Shown here piece after piece: positions 1-9,286 of a DNA stretch of 64,000 nucleotides. Both the position numbers and the translations under genes were made by a program. Within the stretch, counting starts at the first letter, position 1, and each line of letters starts with the position of its first letter. Source of the stretch: Adhaeribacter arboris (GTDB taxonomy: Bacteria > Bacteroidota > Bacteroidia > Cytophagales > Hymenobacteraceae). The notes under the pieces were generated by a model, which was not told the DNA's origin, ran no database searches, and saw only the letters and a program-made list of their open reading frames with translations. The DNA is taken from positions 6,696,001-6,760,000 of the forward strand of contig NZ_PYFT01000001.1 in assembly GCF_003023845.1 (NCBI RefSeq). Reading direction: 5' to 3'.

Positions 1-1
1 T

Positions 2-1732
2 ATTTTCTTTCTTTTTATTTCCTGTGACCGGCAAAAAGTAAAAGAATCGGGAGAGGTTACTACCCCGGAACAACAATTCACCGAAATAAAAGCTAATTTA
101 TTAGAAAAAATCTGGCGATTAAATCCGGAGTGGGCTACCTCCGTGGGGTACCATAAATACGATAATGTACTGGTAATTCCTACGCCGGAGCGCCTAAAAG
201 GGGAAGTGGCTTCTTACCGTTCCATGCTCCAGGACTTGCACCAAATAAACCGCACCGCTTTACCACTGGATAATCAAACCGATTACCAAATGCTCGAAAG
301 TTTTTTTAACGGGCGCATTTGGTACGCTACGGTTCTAAAACCAGGAGAATGGAACCCCGCAGAATATAATATTGGAGGCGGTGTTGCCGAAATTCTGAAT
401 GGCCGCTACGATAGTTTAACCAACCGGTTGCGCAGTATTTCTTTAAAAATTGAACAAGTAGTGCCTTATTACGAGGCGGCTAAAAACAATATTAAAGAGC
501 CAACCTTGGAGCACACCCAACTCGCCATTTTGCAAAATAAAGGTGCTTTAACGGTATTAGAAGAGGTAGCAGATTCGGTAAAGATTGCCCGGTTAAAACC
601 TTTTGAAAAAGATTTCCTGCGGTCCCGGATTGCTACGGCCAAAATTGAAGTTAATAGTTACATTGATTTTTTGCAGCAGGAAAAATTACCCTTGCTCCGG
701 AAAAAACAAGGACGAAGTTTCCGGATTGGTAAGGAGCTTTTTGCGCAAAAATTTAAATACGACATTCAATCGGGTTATACTGCCGAGCAGGTTTATCAGA
801 AAGCTTTGCAGCACAAAGAATACCTGCACCGCCAAATGCTAGCCATTACGCAAAAACTCTGGCCAATTTATTTCCCCGATAAGCCACTGCCTTCCGGATT
901 GCCGGGAGTAAAACAGTTATTAGGAAAACTAGCGGAGCAACATGTTCGGCGTGATTCTTTCTTAATCGCCATTAAAGCCCAGATTCCGCAACTGGTAAAG
1001 TTTGTAAATACTAAAAAATTATTAACCCAGGATCCTAGCAAACCGCTCGTAGTTCGACCCACTCCGGAATACATGCGCGGAATAGCCGGGGCTTCTATTT
1101 CGGCTCCTGGCCCTTACGACAAAAATGCCGATACGTATTACAATGTTACCCCATTAACGCATTACAGCGCCGCCGAAGCAGAAAGTTACTTGCGGGAATA
1201 TAATAAATATCAATTACAAATTTTAAACATTCACGAAGCTATACCCGGCCACTACACCCAACTTATTTACGCTAACAAATCTCCTTCGCTTATAAAAGCT
1301 GTTTTAGGAAACGGGGCCATGGTAGAAGGCTGGGCGGTGTACGCCGAACGAATGATGCTCGAACAAGGCTACGGTAATAATGCCCCCGAAATGTGGCTTA
1401 CCTGGTACAAATGGAATTTGCGCGTAACGCTTAACGCTATTTTAGATTACAGCGTACACGTGCTGGGTATGACCGAAAAAGAAGTCCTTGCCCTGCTGGT
1501 AAACGAAGGTTTTCAGGAAGAAGCCGAAGCGCGCGAAAAGTGGAAACGGGCTACTCTGTCGCAGGTGCAATTATCCAGCTATTTTACCGGTTATACCGAA
1601 ATTTATGATCTGCGCGAAGAAATCCGGAAAAAACAAAAAGATAAATTTAATTTAAAACAGTTTCACGAAAAGTTCTTAAGTTACGGGAGTGCTCCGGTGC
1701 GCTACATCCGGGCCTTAATGCTTCAAAAGTAA
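2..1732 (+). CDS. DUF885 family lipoprotein, putative metallopeptidase (5' end outside window)
   Basis: The reading frame is open from the left edge, so the start codon lies outside the window. The first visible residues are a hydrophobic stretch ending in a lipobox-like FISC, which suggests a lipoprotein signal peptide anchored at the cysteine. The rest matches the DUF885 family, which is thought to be zinc-peptidase-like. The supporting motif is HEAIPGH at bases 1232-1252, an HExxH-type metal site, followed by the conserved GWAVYAE and a C-terminal region with paired aromatic residues. An ATG-like internal start at 143 would remove the lipobox and is unlikely to be the real start. The substrate is unknown. 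Confidence 0.85.
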   Translation: MFFLFISCDRQKVKESGEVTTPEQQFTEIKANLLEKIWRLNPEWATSVGYHKYDNVLVIPTPERLKGEVASYRSMLQDLHQINRTALPLDNQTDYQMLESFFNGRIWYATVLKPGEWNPAEYNIGGGVAEILNGRYDSLTNRLRSISLKIEQVVPYYEAAKNNIKEPTLEHTQLAILQNKGALTVLEEVADSVKIARLKPFEKDFLRSRIATAKIEVNSYIDFLQQEKLPLLRKKQGRSFRIGKELFAQKFKYDIQSGYTAEQVYQKALQHKEYLHRQMLAITQKLWPIYFPDKPLPSGLPGVKQLLGKLAEQHVRRDSFLIAIKAQIPQLVKFVNTKKLLTQDPSKPLVVRPTPEYMRGIAGASISAPGPYDKNADTYYNVTPLTHYSAAEAESYLREYNKYQLQILNIHEAIPGHYTQLIYANKSPSLIKAVLGNGAMVEGWAVYAERMMLEQGYGNNAPEMWLTWYKWNLRVTLNAILDYSVHVLGMTEKEVLALLVNEGFQEEAEAREKWKRATLSQVQLSSYFTGYTEIYDLREEIRKKQKDKFNLKQFHEKFLSYGSAPVRYIRALMLQK

Positions 1733-1856
1733 AGTAAAAATGAAAGCGTTGAGGGTGCGGCCACTTCAATGATACCACCAGAATATAGCCGTATATTCGG
1801 GTGGTATTTAAATTTTTATACGCTTGCTAAATTGATTTTGGCGGCAGTTTGGGTTT

Positions 1857-2621
1857 ATGTTCTTTCTACTTTCCAAGGTTTTATTTTATGTAGCCTTGCC
1901 CGTTATTTGGCTGGCAGGTCTTTTACTTTTTGCCGTATTCACCAAACGGGATCGCTATCGACGAGTAGTCTTAAAGCTGGCAGCTATTCTGTTCCTTGTT
2001 CTAACGAATCCGTTTTTAATGAACGAAGCTTTTTTGCTCTGGGAACTACCTCCCAAACGTTTGGCCGAACTACCCGTATCGGATGCCGGCATTTTGCTAA
2101 CAGGTATTACCTCCCTCGAAAAATCTCCCCACGATCGGGTTTACGTGGCGCGAGGAGCCGACCGCGTTTTACACACGCTTTGGTTATATAGAAAGAAAAA
2201 GATCAAAAAAATAATTATTTCGGGCGGAACCGGGAGCGTCAGAACGGTTTATACCTCTGAAGCCGCTGAACTAAAAAAAATATTATTGCTCGCGGGCGTA
2301 CCCGCAACGGACATATTGCTGGAAGATAAAAGCCAGAATACCCGCGAAAATGCCCTTTTTACCGCTAAATTACTTAGGCAGCAACCTAATCTGCATTCAT
2401 TCATTTTAATTACATCGGCTTTTCACATGCGACGGGCCGAAGGTTGTTTTAAGGTGGCCGGTATCCAGGCTGTCAATTTTCCCGCTGATTTTTATTCCAA
2501 AGACCGCAGTTATTTCCCCAATAGCTTACTTATTCCTTCCGCCGAAGCTTTTGCCAATTGGCATCTGCTTATTCATGAACTTTTAGGGTTTATTACTTAT
2601 AAAATACTAGGTTACTGTTAA
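1857..2621 (+). CDS. YdcF/SanA-like DUF218 membrane protein
   Basis: This 254-residue protein has two hydrophobic segments at about residues 2-25 and 35-52, then a DUF218 domain from about residue 75. Recognisable DUF218 features are the DAGILLTG strand, the IIISGGTG loop, the SQNTRENA motif and the SAFHMRRA motif. The family acts at the cell envelope and has been linked to barrier and cell-wall functions, but its reaction is not settled. It lies 124 bases after the DUF885 gene on the same strand and could be transcribed with it. No convincing Shine-Dalgarno sequence precedes the ATG, as expected for Bacteroidota. Confidence 0.8.
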   Translation: MFFLLSKVLFYVALPVIWLAGLLLFAVFTKRDRYRRVVLKLAAILFLVLTNPFLMNEAFLLWELPPKRLAELPVSDAGILLTGITSLEKSPHDRVYVARGADRVLHTLWLYRKKKIKKIIISGGTGSVRTVYTSEAAELKKILLLAGVPATDILLEDKSQNTRENALFTAKLLRQQPNLHSFILITSAFHMRRAEGCFKVAGIQAVNFPADFYSKDRSYFPNSLLIPSAEAFANWHLLIHELLGFITYKILGYC

Positions 2622-3020
2622 AACAGGAGCTCTCAAGCGGAAGAATAAGTATTTTTATAAAAGCTGCAACATTTCTAAGTAAGAGTAAATAAACTAATAA
2701 ATCTATATATTAAAATTTTTGTATAAATCAAAAATAGATTAATTTGCGGCGTTTCTTTTATAGATTACTCTTTTAAAAAATTAAAGAAAGATACAATTAA
2801 AAGTAAATTTACTTTGTTGTATTTATCAAGAACTAGGACGTTTAAAAGAGTTGTTTTTTAAATTTTTTAAAATATCTAGCCAAATTGGCTACATCAGAAT
2901 TAAATTTATACAATTGTTTAAAAAGCGCCTGGTTTTTAAATGTCCGCATTTTTTCCTATATTATATGCGTTAATTAGGAAAGAACTAATATAAATACCCA
3001 ACAACCTAACCAACCCAATT
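2622..3020. other. AT-rich intergenic region without a recognised gene
   Basis: About 400 bases of strongly AT-rich sequence separate the YdcF-like gene from the secreted sorting-tail gene. I see no open frame worth calling and no clear TTTG-N19-TAnnTTTG promoter. It presumably holds the promoter and 5' leader of the downstream gene. Confidence 0.5.
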
Positions 3021-4901
3021 ATGAAATTAATTCGACCCTCTGCTTCTAATCATAAGCGTAAAGCAAAAGTTGTAGGGGCATGTATTTTTCTTCTGTCTTT
3101 TATTCAAGGGAGCGTTATTTACGCCCAAAAGAACCCGGTAATTTTTAGAGATGATTTTGACCGTTTTGAACTCGGGGCTGACTGGAGCCAGACCTATGGC
3201 TGGTCGATCCGTTCGGGTTATGCGTATAGTTTTGCCGATGGCAATGGGAGTACATTAAAAACAGCGGAAAATTACCCGGAATTATCGTATGTTTTGGAAA
3301 CTACCGGCAAAGGTTATTCTAATAGCTACCAACGCGAATTCCGAATTATTTTTGGTCAGCAGGCCGAGGATAGCGCCTATGTGTTAAGTTATACACCTTA
3401 TGCGGGTGGGCAGTTAACCTTATCCCGGGCCGAAGGGAATATTTATTACCCAGAGCCTTTAGATGAAATAAGTATTTACCCCGACCTGGAAACTTCGCGT
3501 TGGTGTAAGTTTAAAATTGCCCGTTACAAGAGCGGCCTCATTCAGGTTTATATAGATAGAGGCCGAGGGTATTCCACTATTCCCACTTTAGAAGCGATTG
3601 ATACTACTTACCCGCAATTAGGGCGGTTTGGCTGGCAAATAGATACTCAAACCGCCGCCGAAGATTTTTTTGTGGATTGGATTGAAGCGAGTGTCCCAGA
3701 GGTGGAAAAACCCGCTGAAAGAGAAAAACCCGCTCCGGATAATTTAGTGACGCAGGTTTCCGCGCTGAGTAATCGTACTTATTCCGTAGCTAAATTAAAC
3801 GTAGGGGAAAAATCGTACTCCGATCAACTCTATTCAATTACTTCCGTTCCGGAATATTTAAAAGGAGCTTCCTTTATTCAAGCGGCTAGTGGCGATAAGC
3901 AAGATACTAGCCGTACTTTCCTGACCATGTTTTTAAAAAAACCGGCGGTGCTTTATGTGGCTTACGATCCCAAAGCTACCAGTTTACCCGCTTGGTTAAG
4001 CGATTGGAAAAAAACCGGCGATATCATCGAAACCAACGATCCGGCTAACAGCTACCTGCATGTATACAGTAAATTAGTAGAATTTCCGTATATCTACCCG
4101 GATCCGTTTCAATTAGGAGGAAATATGGCACTGCCTGCCGCAGGAGCTCAATCTAATTACCTGGTAGTAGCCGTAGAAAAACCAATTATAGCTAAATACG
4201 AAGCTGAATTTGCAACTCTAAATGGCGCTCAGGTAGCCATTAATCATTTGGGATACAGCGGAACTGGTTTTGTAGATTTTATCAATCCTGATAAAGATTA
4301 TATTGAATGGACAGTGAAAATTCAAACTCCCGGATTATACAATTTAGGTCTCAACTATTCCAACGGTCGGGAAGAAAGCCGGTCGCTGCATTTCACAGTA
4401 GATGGTGTTGGGTTATCTACTCATTCTTTCTCTACTACTTTCAGTTGGGATACCTGGTCTTTTTACAGCGGCACTAATGTTTTCCTTACCGCGGGAGACC
4501 ATATAATCCGGGCCTCTGCCATTGGGCAAAGTGGCCCTAACGTAGATTATTTATCACTTTCCTATGTTTCTGCCAACCAGGAAATTTCCCGTCAAAGAAC
4601 CGGAATTGCCGGCTTATCTGCGGGAACAACCGAAAATACGGCCACTGTTAAAAAGCATTTTGCTTATCCTAATCCTTTTGCTAATAGTACCACTATATCT
4701 TACTCTTTAACCGAAGAGGTTCCGGTATATTTGGCCTTATACTCTTTGCAGGGGCAGCAGTTAAAAGTATTGGTAAATGAAAAACAAACCGCCGGTACGC
4801 ACGAAGTAGATTTAAATGGCGCCTCTTTAGCCAAAGGAGTATACCTTTACCGGCTGCAAACGGGCAAGCAAACCAGTTTTAGTAAGATTATAAAACAGTA
4901 A
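3021..4901 (+). CDS. Secreted protein with laminin-G-like and CBM6-like domains and a type IX sorting tail
   Basis: The 626-residue product starts with a signal peptide that has a long basic n-region followed by a hydrophobic core and a YAQ cleavage site near residue 35. Residues about 45-200 resemble a concanavalin/laminin-G-like beta-sandwich (FRDDFDRFELGADW). Residues about 390-515 resemble a CBM6/CBM35 carbohydrate-binding module (KYEAEFATLNGAQV, later AGDHIIRASAIG). The last ~80 residues are a Por-type sorting domain (AYPNPFANSTTISYSL, ending KGVYLYRLQTG). It is therefore expected to be exported by type IX secretion and to bind polysaccharide at the surface. No catalytic domain is recognised. 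A strong terminator follows. Confidence 0.8.
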   Translation: MKLIRPSASNHKRKAKVVGACIFLLSFIQGSVIYAQKNPVIFRDDFDRFELGADWSQTYGWSIRSGYAYSFADGNGSTLKTAENYPELSYVLETTGKGYSNSYQREFRIIFGQQAEDSAYVLSYTPYAGGQLTLSRAEGNIYYPEPLDEISIYPDLETSRWCKFKIARYKSGLIQVYIDRGRGYSTIPTLEAIDTTYPQLGRFGWQIDTQTAAEDFFVDWIEASVPEVEKPAEREKPAPDNLVTQVSALSNRTYSVAKLNVGEKSYSDQLYSITSVPEYLKGASFIQAASGDKQDTSRTFLTMFLKKPAVLYVAYDPKATSLPAWLSDWKKTGDIIETNDPANSYLHVYSKLVEFPYIYPDPFQLGGNMALPAAGAQSNYLVVAVEKPIIAKYEAEFATLNGAQVAINHLGYSGTGFVDFINPDKDYIEWTVKIQTPGLYNLGLNYSNGREESRSLHFTVDGVGLSTHSFSTTFSWDTWSFYSGTNVFLTAGDHIIRASAIGQSGPNVDYLSLSYVSANQEISRQRTGIAGLSAGTTENTATVKKHFAYPNPFANSTTISYSLTEEVPVYLALYSLQGQQLKVLVNEKQTAGTHEVDLNGASLAKGVYLYRLQTGKQTSFSKIIKQ

Positions 4902-4922
4902 AACTCGTAAGAATGAATAGAA

Positions 4923-4957
4923 AGAGCAACGGTTTAGTTAACCGTTGCTCTTTTTTT
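4923..4957. terminator. Bidirectional intrinsic terminator
   Basis: A perfect 12-bp stem (4923-4934 with 4940-4951) with a five-base loop is followed by a seven-T run on the plus strand. A-rich sequence on the left side provides a U-tract for the minus strand. It sits between the convergent sorting-tail gene and aldehyde dehydrogenase gene and can serve both. Confidence 0.9.
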
Positions 4958-4970
4958 GTTGCCGGCTGTT

Positions 4971-6335
4971 TTAAGCTACCCAGACGGTTTTTTGATTAAC
5001 AAACTCGCGAATGCCCACGTAAGATAACTCGCGACCGTAACCGGATTTTTTAATGCCCCCGAAAGGCAAAGCCGGATGCGATTGTACCATTCCGTTAATA
5101 AATACCGCGCCGGATTCTATTTGACGAGCAAGCCGGCGGGCTTCCTGTACATTACACGACCAGATGGAAGCGCCTAAACCAAAGCGGCAGTCGTTGGCTA
5201 CCTTAACGGCTTCTTCGGCATCTTTTACCACAAAAATACAAGCCACTGGCCCGAATATTTCTTCGTCGTGAGCGGGCGTTCCGGGTTGAATATCAGTGAG
5301 CATCATCGGATGAAAGTAGGCGCTTTCTTCGTCCGGTCGGCCGCCATCTAATAAAACTGTAGCGCCTTTCGCCACAGATTCGTCTACTTGCTGCTGCACC
5401 GAGGCAGCCAGATCTGGGCGGGCCAGCGGGCCGTAATCCGTGGCTTCGTCTAAGGTATCACCGGTTTTTAAGTTTTGTAAGTGCCGCTTCAGGCGTTGGA
5501 TAAATGCTGGGGCAATTTTTTCTTCTACAATAAACCGTTTAGCCGCAATACAGCTTTGGCCGGTATTTATCATGCGGGCTTTAGCGGCCATAGTAGCCGT
5601 TTCTTCCAGGTTAGCGTCAGCCAGAACAATAAAAGCGTCGCTGCCGCCTAATTCAAGCACTGTTTTTTTTATTTGGCTGCCTGCCAAGGCGGCCACGCTA
5701 GCCCCGGCACCTTCGCTGCCCGTAAGCGTTACGGCTTTTACCCGGTCATCTTTTATCAAGGTTTCAATAGCGGCAGATTCAAGTAAGGTAGTGGTGAATA
5801 CTCCATCCGGGAAGCCAGCTTTTCGGAAAACTTCTTCAATGGCCAAGGCACATTGCGGTACATTAGAAGCATGTTTGAGTAAGCCTACATTACCGGCCAT
5901 TAAGCTCGGGGCCGCAAACCGGAATACTTGCCAAAAAGGAAAATTCCAGGGCATTATCGCCAGAATTATGCCGAGTGGCTCGTACGAAATGTAACTAACG
6001 GAAGCATCTGAATTAATAGCTTCGTCTTGTAAATAAGTTTCGGCGTGTTCCGCGTAAAATTCGCAGCAAAGGGCGCACTTCTTAATTTCGTTTATTGATT
6101 CCCGGATAGGTTTTCCCATTTCCCGGGTTATTATTTCGGCGTAATAAGTTACATTATCTTTCAATTCATGCGCTGCCTTTCGCATAAGTTCGGCCCGTTC
6201 GCTGAAAAGAGTTTTCCGCCAATTAACAAATGCTAAATCAGCACGTTGAAGTAAGTTTTCCAGCTCGTCTGGAGAATGAGCAGAAAAAACTTTCAGCACC
6301 TCGTTGGTTGCCGGGTTCCATGATTGTATAGCCAT
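4971..6335 (-). CDS. NAD(P)-dependent aldehyde dehydrogenase, succinate-semialdehyde dehydrogenase-like
   Basis: A complete aldehyde dehydrogenase of about 454 residues that oxidises an aldehyde to its acid. Visible family landmarks are MPWNFPFWQ (oxyanion Asn), the LTGSEGAG nucleotide-binding loop, LELGGSDAF with the general-base Glu, and NTGQSCIAAKR with the catalytic Cys. The C-terminal FGGIKKSGYGRE is typical of the succinate-semialdehyde dehydrogenase (GabD/Sad) branch, but the substrate cannot be fixed from sequence alone. I chose the ATG at 6335 because family members begin MAIxSxNPATxE. An upstream in-frame ATG at 6362 would add nine residues without homology. Confidence 0.88.
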   Translation of the reverse strand: MAIQSWNPATNEVLKVFSAHSPDELENLLQRADLAFVNWRKTLFSERAELMRKAAHELKDNVTYYAEIITREMGKPIRESINEIKKCALCCEFYAEHAETYLQDEAINSDASVSYISYEPLGIILAIMPWNFPFWQVFRFAAPSLMAGNVGLLKHASNVPQCALAIEEVFRKAGFPDGVFTTTLLESAAIETLIKDDRVKAVTLTGSEGAGASVAALAGSQIKKTVLELGGSDAFIVLADANLEETATMAAKARMINTGQSCIAAKRFIVEEKIAPAFIQRLKRHLQNLKTGDTLDEATDYGPLARPDLAASVQQQVDESVAKGATVLLDGGRPDEESAYFHPMMLTDIQPGTPAHDEEIFGPVACIFVVKDAEEAVKVANDCRFGLGASIWSCNVQEARRLARQIESGAVFINGMVQSHPALPFGGIKKSGYGRELSYVGIREFVNQKTVWVA

Positions 6336-6689
6336 AAAGGAATTATCTGGTTTATAAAGCACTTAAAAGTACTCTTAATCACAATTAAGGTTTTATCTTC
6401 AGGGGGTGGGGTGGGTACGCCACAAGTAAAAAGTACTATTTATTTTTAGAAGTAAACTTGGCTCAATGAAAAACGAGAAGTAAAGATGACGTACTTATGC
6501 CATTTGCAACCTTTATAGCAGCTAGTTTATAATCGGATTTATTTAAGCCATGGTAGGTTGGAATGAATTAAAAATCAAGAATTGTTATGCATTAACCGTC
6601 TCAAATCCGTTTTGCTTAATAAAATTTAGAAAAAGTAAAACAAATAATAGGGAATCAAGTTTGAATAAATAATTTTCGGATTTATTCTG

Positions 6690-6697
6690 TAAGTTTG
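6690..6697 (+). promoter_or_regulatory. Possible -7 box upstream of the ECF sigma gene
   Basis: TAAGTTTG matches the Bacteroidota -7 consensus TAnnTTTG and lies about 48 bases before the sigma-factor start. The nearest upstream TTTG (6660-6663) is 26 bases away rather than the usual 19-21, so the match is incomplete. The rest of the 6336-6744 intergenic stretch holds nothing else I can name. Confidence 0.3.
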
Positions 6698-6744
6698 AAA
6701 AGGTTTTCTGATCCAAAGTAAATCTAACTACTAATTTTTTAGAA

Positions 6745-7290
6745 TTGTCACCAAACCAGCCGATAGCTATTTCAGAAGAGGAACTGGTAGCCCGTTTACG
6801 GGTGCCGGAAGATGCCGCTGTTGCGCAGTTATACGACATGTATTCCGCCGCCTTGTACGGGGTTATTTTACGAATTGTAAAAGATACGGAAGTCGCGGAA
6901 GATGTGCTGCAAGAGTGTTTTGTTAAGATATGGTCCTCCTTTTCTTCTTACGATGCGAGTAAAGGTAAACTATTCACCTGGTTAATAAATATTGCCCGGA
7001 ATTTGGCCATTGATAAAATCCGATCCCGTCAGTATCGCGTAGGTTCTAAAACACAAACGTTAGATAAAAGTCAGCAGTATACGGCCGATAGTACTGGTTT
7101 TCGGCCGGAGCATATCGGAGTAAAAGAACTAACCGAGAAGCTTAATCCCGATCAGAAAAAAGTAATTGATATGATGTACTTTGACGGGTTTACGCAAAGT
7201 GAAGTGGCCGAAGTACTGGAAATTCCGCTCGGAACGGTTAAAACCCGGGCAAGAGCCGCGATTAAAGCATTAAGTAAATTATTGAAATAA
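6745..7290 (+). CDS. ECF-type RNA polymerase sigma factor
   Basis: A 181-residue sigma-70 family protein of the extracytoplasmic-function type. Region 2 is visible at about residues 30-95 (DTEVAEDVLQECFVKIW, then LFTWLINIARNLAIDKIR). Region 4 is at about 125-178, ending in a helix-turn-helix (FTQSEVAEVLEIPLGTVKTR). The start appears to be TTG at 6745, because no in-frame ATG lies upstream and an ATG at 6838 would cut into region 2. It is followed 13 bases later by its likely anti-sigma partner, a classic two-gene regulatory unit. Confidence 0.9.
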   Translation: MSPNQPIAISEEELVARLRVPEDAAVAQLYDMYSAALYGVILRIVKDTEVAEDVLQECFVKIWSSFSSYDASKGKLFTWLINIARNLAIDKIRSRQYRVGSKTQTLDKSQQYTADSTGFRPEHIGVKELTEKLNPDQKKVIDMMYFDGFTQSEVAEVLEIPLGTVKTRARAAIKALSKLLK

Positions 7291-7303
7291 GTACATAAAT
7301 ACA

Positions 7304-8152
7304 TTGGATATTCAGGAATACATAGCATCTGGGGTACTAGAATTATATGCTACCGGGCTTTTATCTTCCGCCGAAAAAGCAGAAGTAGAGCGTATGGCAA
7401 CTCTTTATCCGCCGGTGCAAGCAGAACTACAGGCAATTTCTGATATTTTAGATTCCTACGCAAGATTACACGCCGTAGAACCACCGGCTGGTTTAAAAGA
7501 AAAAGTTTTAGATTCTATTACTACTAATATACATGTAGCAGGTTCGACTACCATTCCTACCACAAGGTCGGCAGCTAAGCAATTACAATTACCGGTTGAA
7601 GCAGAGCCTAGCCTTTCTTCTCCATCAGCCAATTATAGCTGGTGGGCCATTGCGGCTTCGGTTTTGCTTTTAATTAGTGCCGGCCTTAATATCTTTTTTT
7701 ATAATAATTGGCAACGAACTGAAAATCAGTATCAATTAGCTTTAGCTTTTCAAAACCAATATGCCCAGCAGGTACAGCAGGTAAATCAAAAACTACAACT
7801 AACTGCTGCCGAATTAAAACTTATCACGCACAATAAAACCCAAAAAGTAAATTTAAAAGGATTGCCAAAATCGCCTTCCTCTTCCGTAGTGGTTTACTGG
7901 AACACCAGCACCAAAGATGTTCTCTTAAAAGTGGCGGATTTGCCGGTCCCACCCCCCAATCGGCAGTATCAATTATGGGCGCTGGAAAATGGAAAACCGA
8001 TTGATGCCGGTATGCTGGATTTAAACGATTCTACTAAGGTTCAGCACATGAAAACTATTACTAATGCCCAGGCTTTTGCCATAACGCTGGAGCCAAAAGG
8101 AGGGAGCCCAATCCCCACGATGGATAAATTATTAGCGATGGGGCAAATTTAA
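7304..8152 (+). CDS. RskA-type membrane anti-sigma factor
   Basis: The 282-residue product begins with the short helical anti-sigma domain typical of RskA-like proteins in this phylum (IQEYIASGVLELYATGLLS). One transmembrane helix follows at about residues 112-132 (WAIAASVLLLISAGLNIFF), then a heptad-like periplasmic stretch and a C-terminal RskA domain (PPPNRQYQLWALENGKPIDAG). It should hold the upstream sigma factor at the inner membrane until a periplasmic signal arrives. Translation probably starts at TTG 7304, like its partner, since no ATG gives the conserved N-terminus. Confidence 0.85.
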   Translation: MDIQEYIASGVLELYATGLLSSAEKAEVERMATLYPPVQAELQAISDILDSYARLHAVEPPAGLKEKVLDSITTNIHVAGSTTIPTTRSAAKQLQLPVEAEPSLSSPSANYSWWAIAASVLLLISAGLNIFFYNNWQRTENQYQLALAFQNQYAQQVQQVNQKLQLTAAELKLITHNKTQKVNLKGLPKSPSSSVVVYWNTSTKDVLLKVADLPVPPPNRQYQLWALENGKPIDAGMLDLNDSTKVQHMKTITNAQAFAITLEPKGGSPIPTMDKLLAMGQI

Positions 8153-8202
8153 AAAATAGTTTGTTCGGTGAGAGCTTAGTTGCCGTCTGATATATTTCCC
8201 GC

Positions 8203-9090
8203 ATGGTTTCTACTCATGAATTTAATCGGTTTAAAGGCAATTTTGTAAAACCTCTTCTTTTTGTTTTTGGTAGTTTCATTTTGGGGATACTGGCCTGTTC
8301 GAACCAACCTAGTATAACCAGAGCCGGCGATTATGCGTCTTATTTTGATGATGAGTGGGCCCGGCAAAAATTTTGGGACGATGGCCTGGCGGAAGTGGCC
8401 ACTTACCAAGCGCAACGAGTGGTTTACAATAAAGTCCGGCAGTTTGACTATACTCTTATTACCGTTAAAGAAGATTTTAATAAAGCCTACAACGTTAAAA
8501 CCGACGATTACCGGCGCCAAGATCTTTTTCCGGTGATAAAAGTAAATGAATTTGCCCGCATTCCTACCGAAAATTATCCTTATCATTACTTAACTTCTTT
8601 GTTTTTTAAACGCGAAAACCCAATAATCTTACATAAACTTACCAGTTCGTCGCAGGAGTGGTGCGGAAATACGTTTAAAGCCATTACCTATAACGGAAAT
8701 GGTTTTACTTATGCGTTTAATTCCTACTGGGATAACCAAGGCGCCGGGGAAATTGCCCTGAAAGAACGGGCCTTGTTCGAAGACCAATTGCCTTATACTT
8801 TGCGCAGTCTTAAATTTAAAGCTAATCTTACTTTTCAGGCTCCGGTTTATGAACTGCAGCAAACCTCCAAGGCTTCACCGCCACAGTTATACCAGGCCAC
8901 TTTTCAGGTAAGTGAAGCTAAAGAATTTACGGAAGAAACCTGGCTGGTAACCGTGCAGTTTGCACCGGATAAACAAAGCCAATATTGGTTTAGTAAAAAA
9001 TACCCGAACGCCTTATTGCGGCAAAAAGCATACGATGGCCGTACTCTGGAATTAAAAAATATCCGGCGCTATGCTTACTGGCAACATTAA
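8203..9090 (+). CDS. Lipoprotein of unknown function
   Basis: A 295-residue protein whose N-terminus is a signal peptide ending in the lipobox LGILAC near residue 32, so it is probably an outer-membrane or periplasmic lipoprotein. The remainder is rich in Tyr, Phe and Lys and reads as beta-strand. I do not recognise a named domain. It follows the anti-sigma gene by 50 bases on the same strand and could be part of that regulon, but nothing in the sequence proves it. Confidence 0.65.
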   Translation: MVSTHEFNRFKGNFVKPLLFVFGSFILGILACSNQPSITRAGDYASYFDDEWARQKFWDDGLAEVATYQAQRVVYNKVRQFDYTLITVKEDFNKAYNVKTDDYRRQDLFPVIKVNEFARIPTENYPYHYLTSLFFKRENPIILHKLTSSSQEWCGNTFKAITYNGNGFTYAFNSYWDNQGAGEIALKERALFEDQLPYTLRSLKFKANLTFQAPVYELQQTSKASPPQLYQATFQVSEAKEFTEETWLVTVQFAPDKQSQYWFSKKYPNALLRQKAYDGRTLELKNIRRYAYWQH

Positions 9091-9282
9091 TAGTTAAAAA
9101 GTTTGAAAGTTGAAAGGTTACAGGTTTTAAGTTGCAGGTTGATAAGTTAGTGGCTTAGGAACAGTAATTTTATACTAAAATTAAAAAAGATTATAAATTA
9201 AGTTTTAAATAGATTTAAATTTTTAATCCTAATAACTTTTCAACCTTCTAACTTTCCAACTAAAATCAACTTGTAACTTACC
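9091..9282. repeat. Low-complexity repeat pair of the AAGTTGAAAGGTT / AACCTTTCAACTT type
   Basis: The left tract (9091-9150) is built of degenerate G/A/T units such as AAAGTTGAAAGGTT. The right tract (9234-9282) is built of the complementary C/A/T units and ends five bases before the DUF2461 start codon. They enclose about 80 bases of AT-rich DNA with no gene. The same repeat type flanks the four-helix-bundle gene in the trp operon. Confidence 0.6.
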
Positions 9283-9286
9283 AAGT

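Noticed and set aside
1769..2191. 140-codon frame overlapping the YdcF-like gene
   Set aside because: It lies in another frame of a well-supported gene and translates to Ser/Arg-rich sequence typical of a shadow frame.
2743..2768. TTTG ... TAGATTAC as a promoter for the sorting-tail gene
   Set aside because: Spacer of only 14 bases, and the -7 box lacks the TTTG half.
5440..5994. 184-codon plus-strand frame inside the aldehyde dehydrogenase gene
   Set aside because: Antisense shadow of a conserved enzyme, Ser/Ala-rich, without independent evidence.
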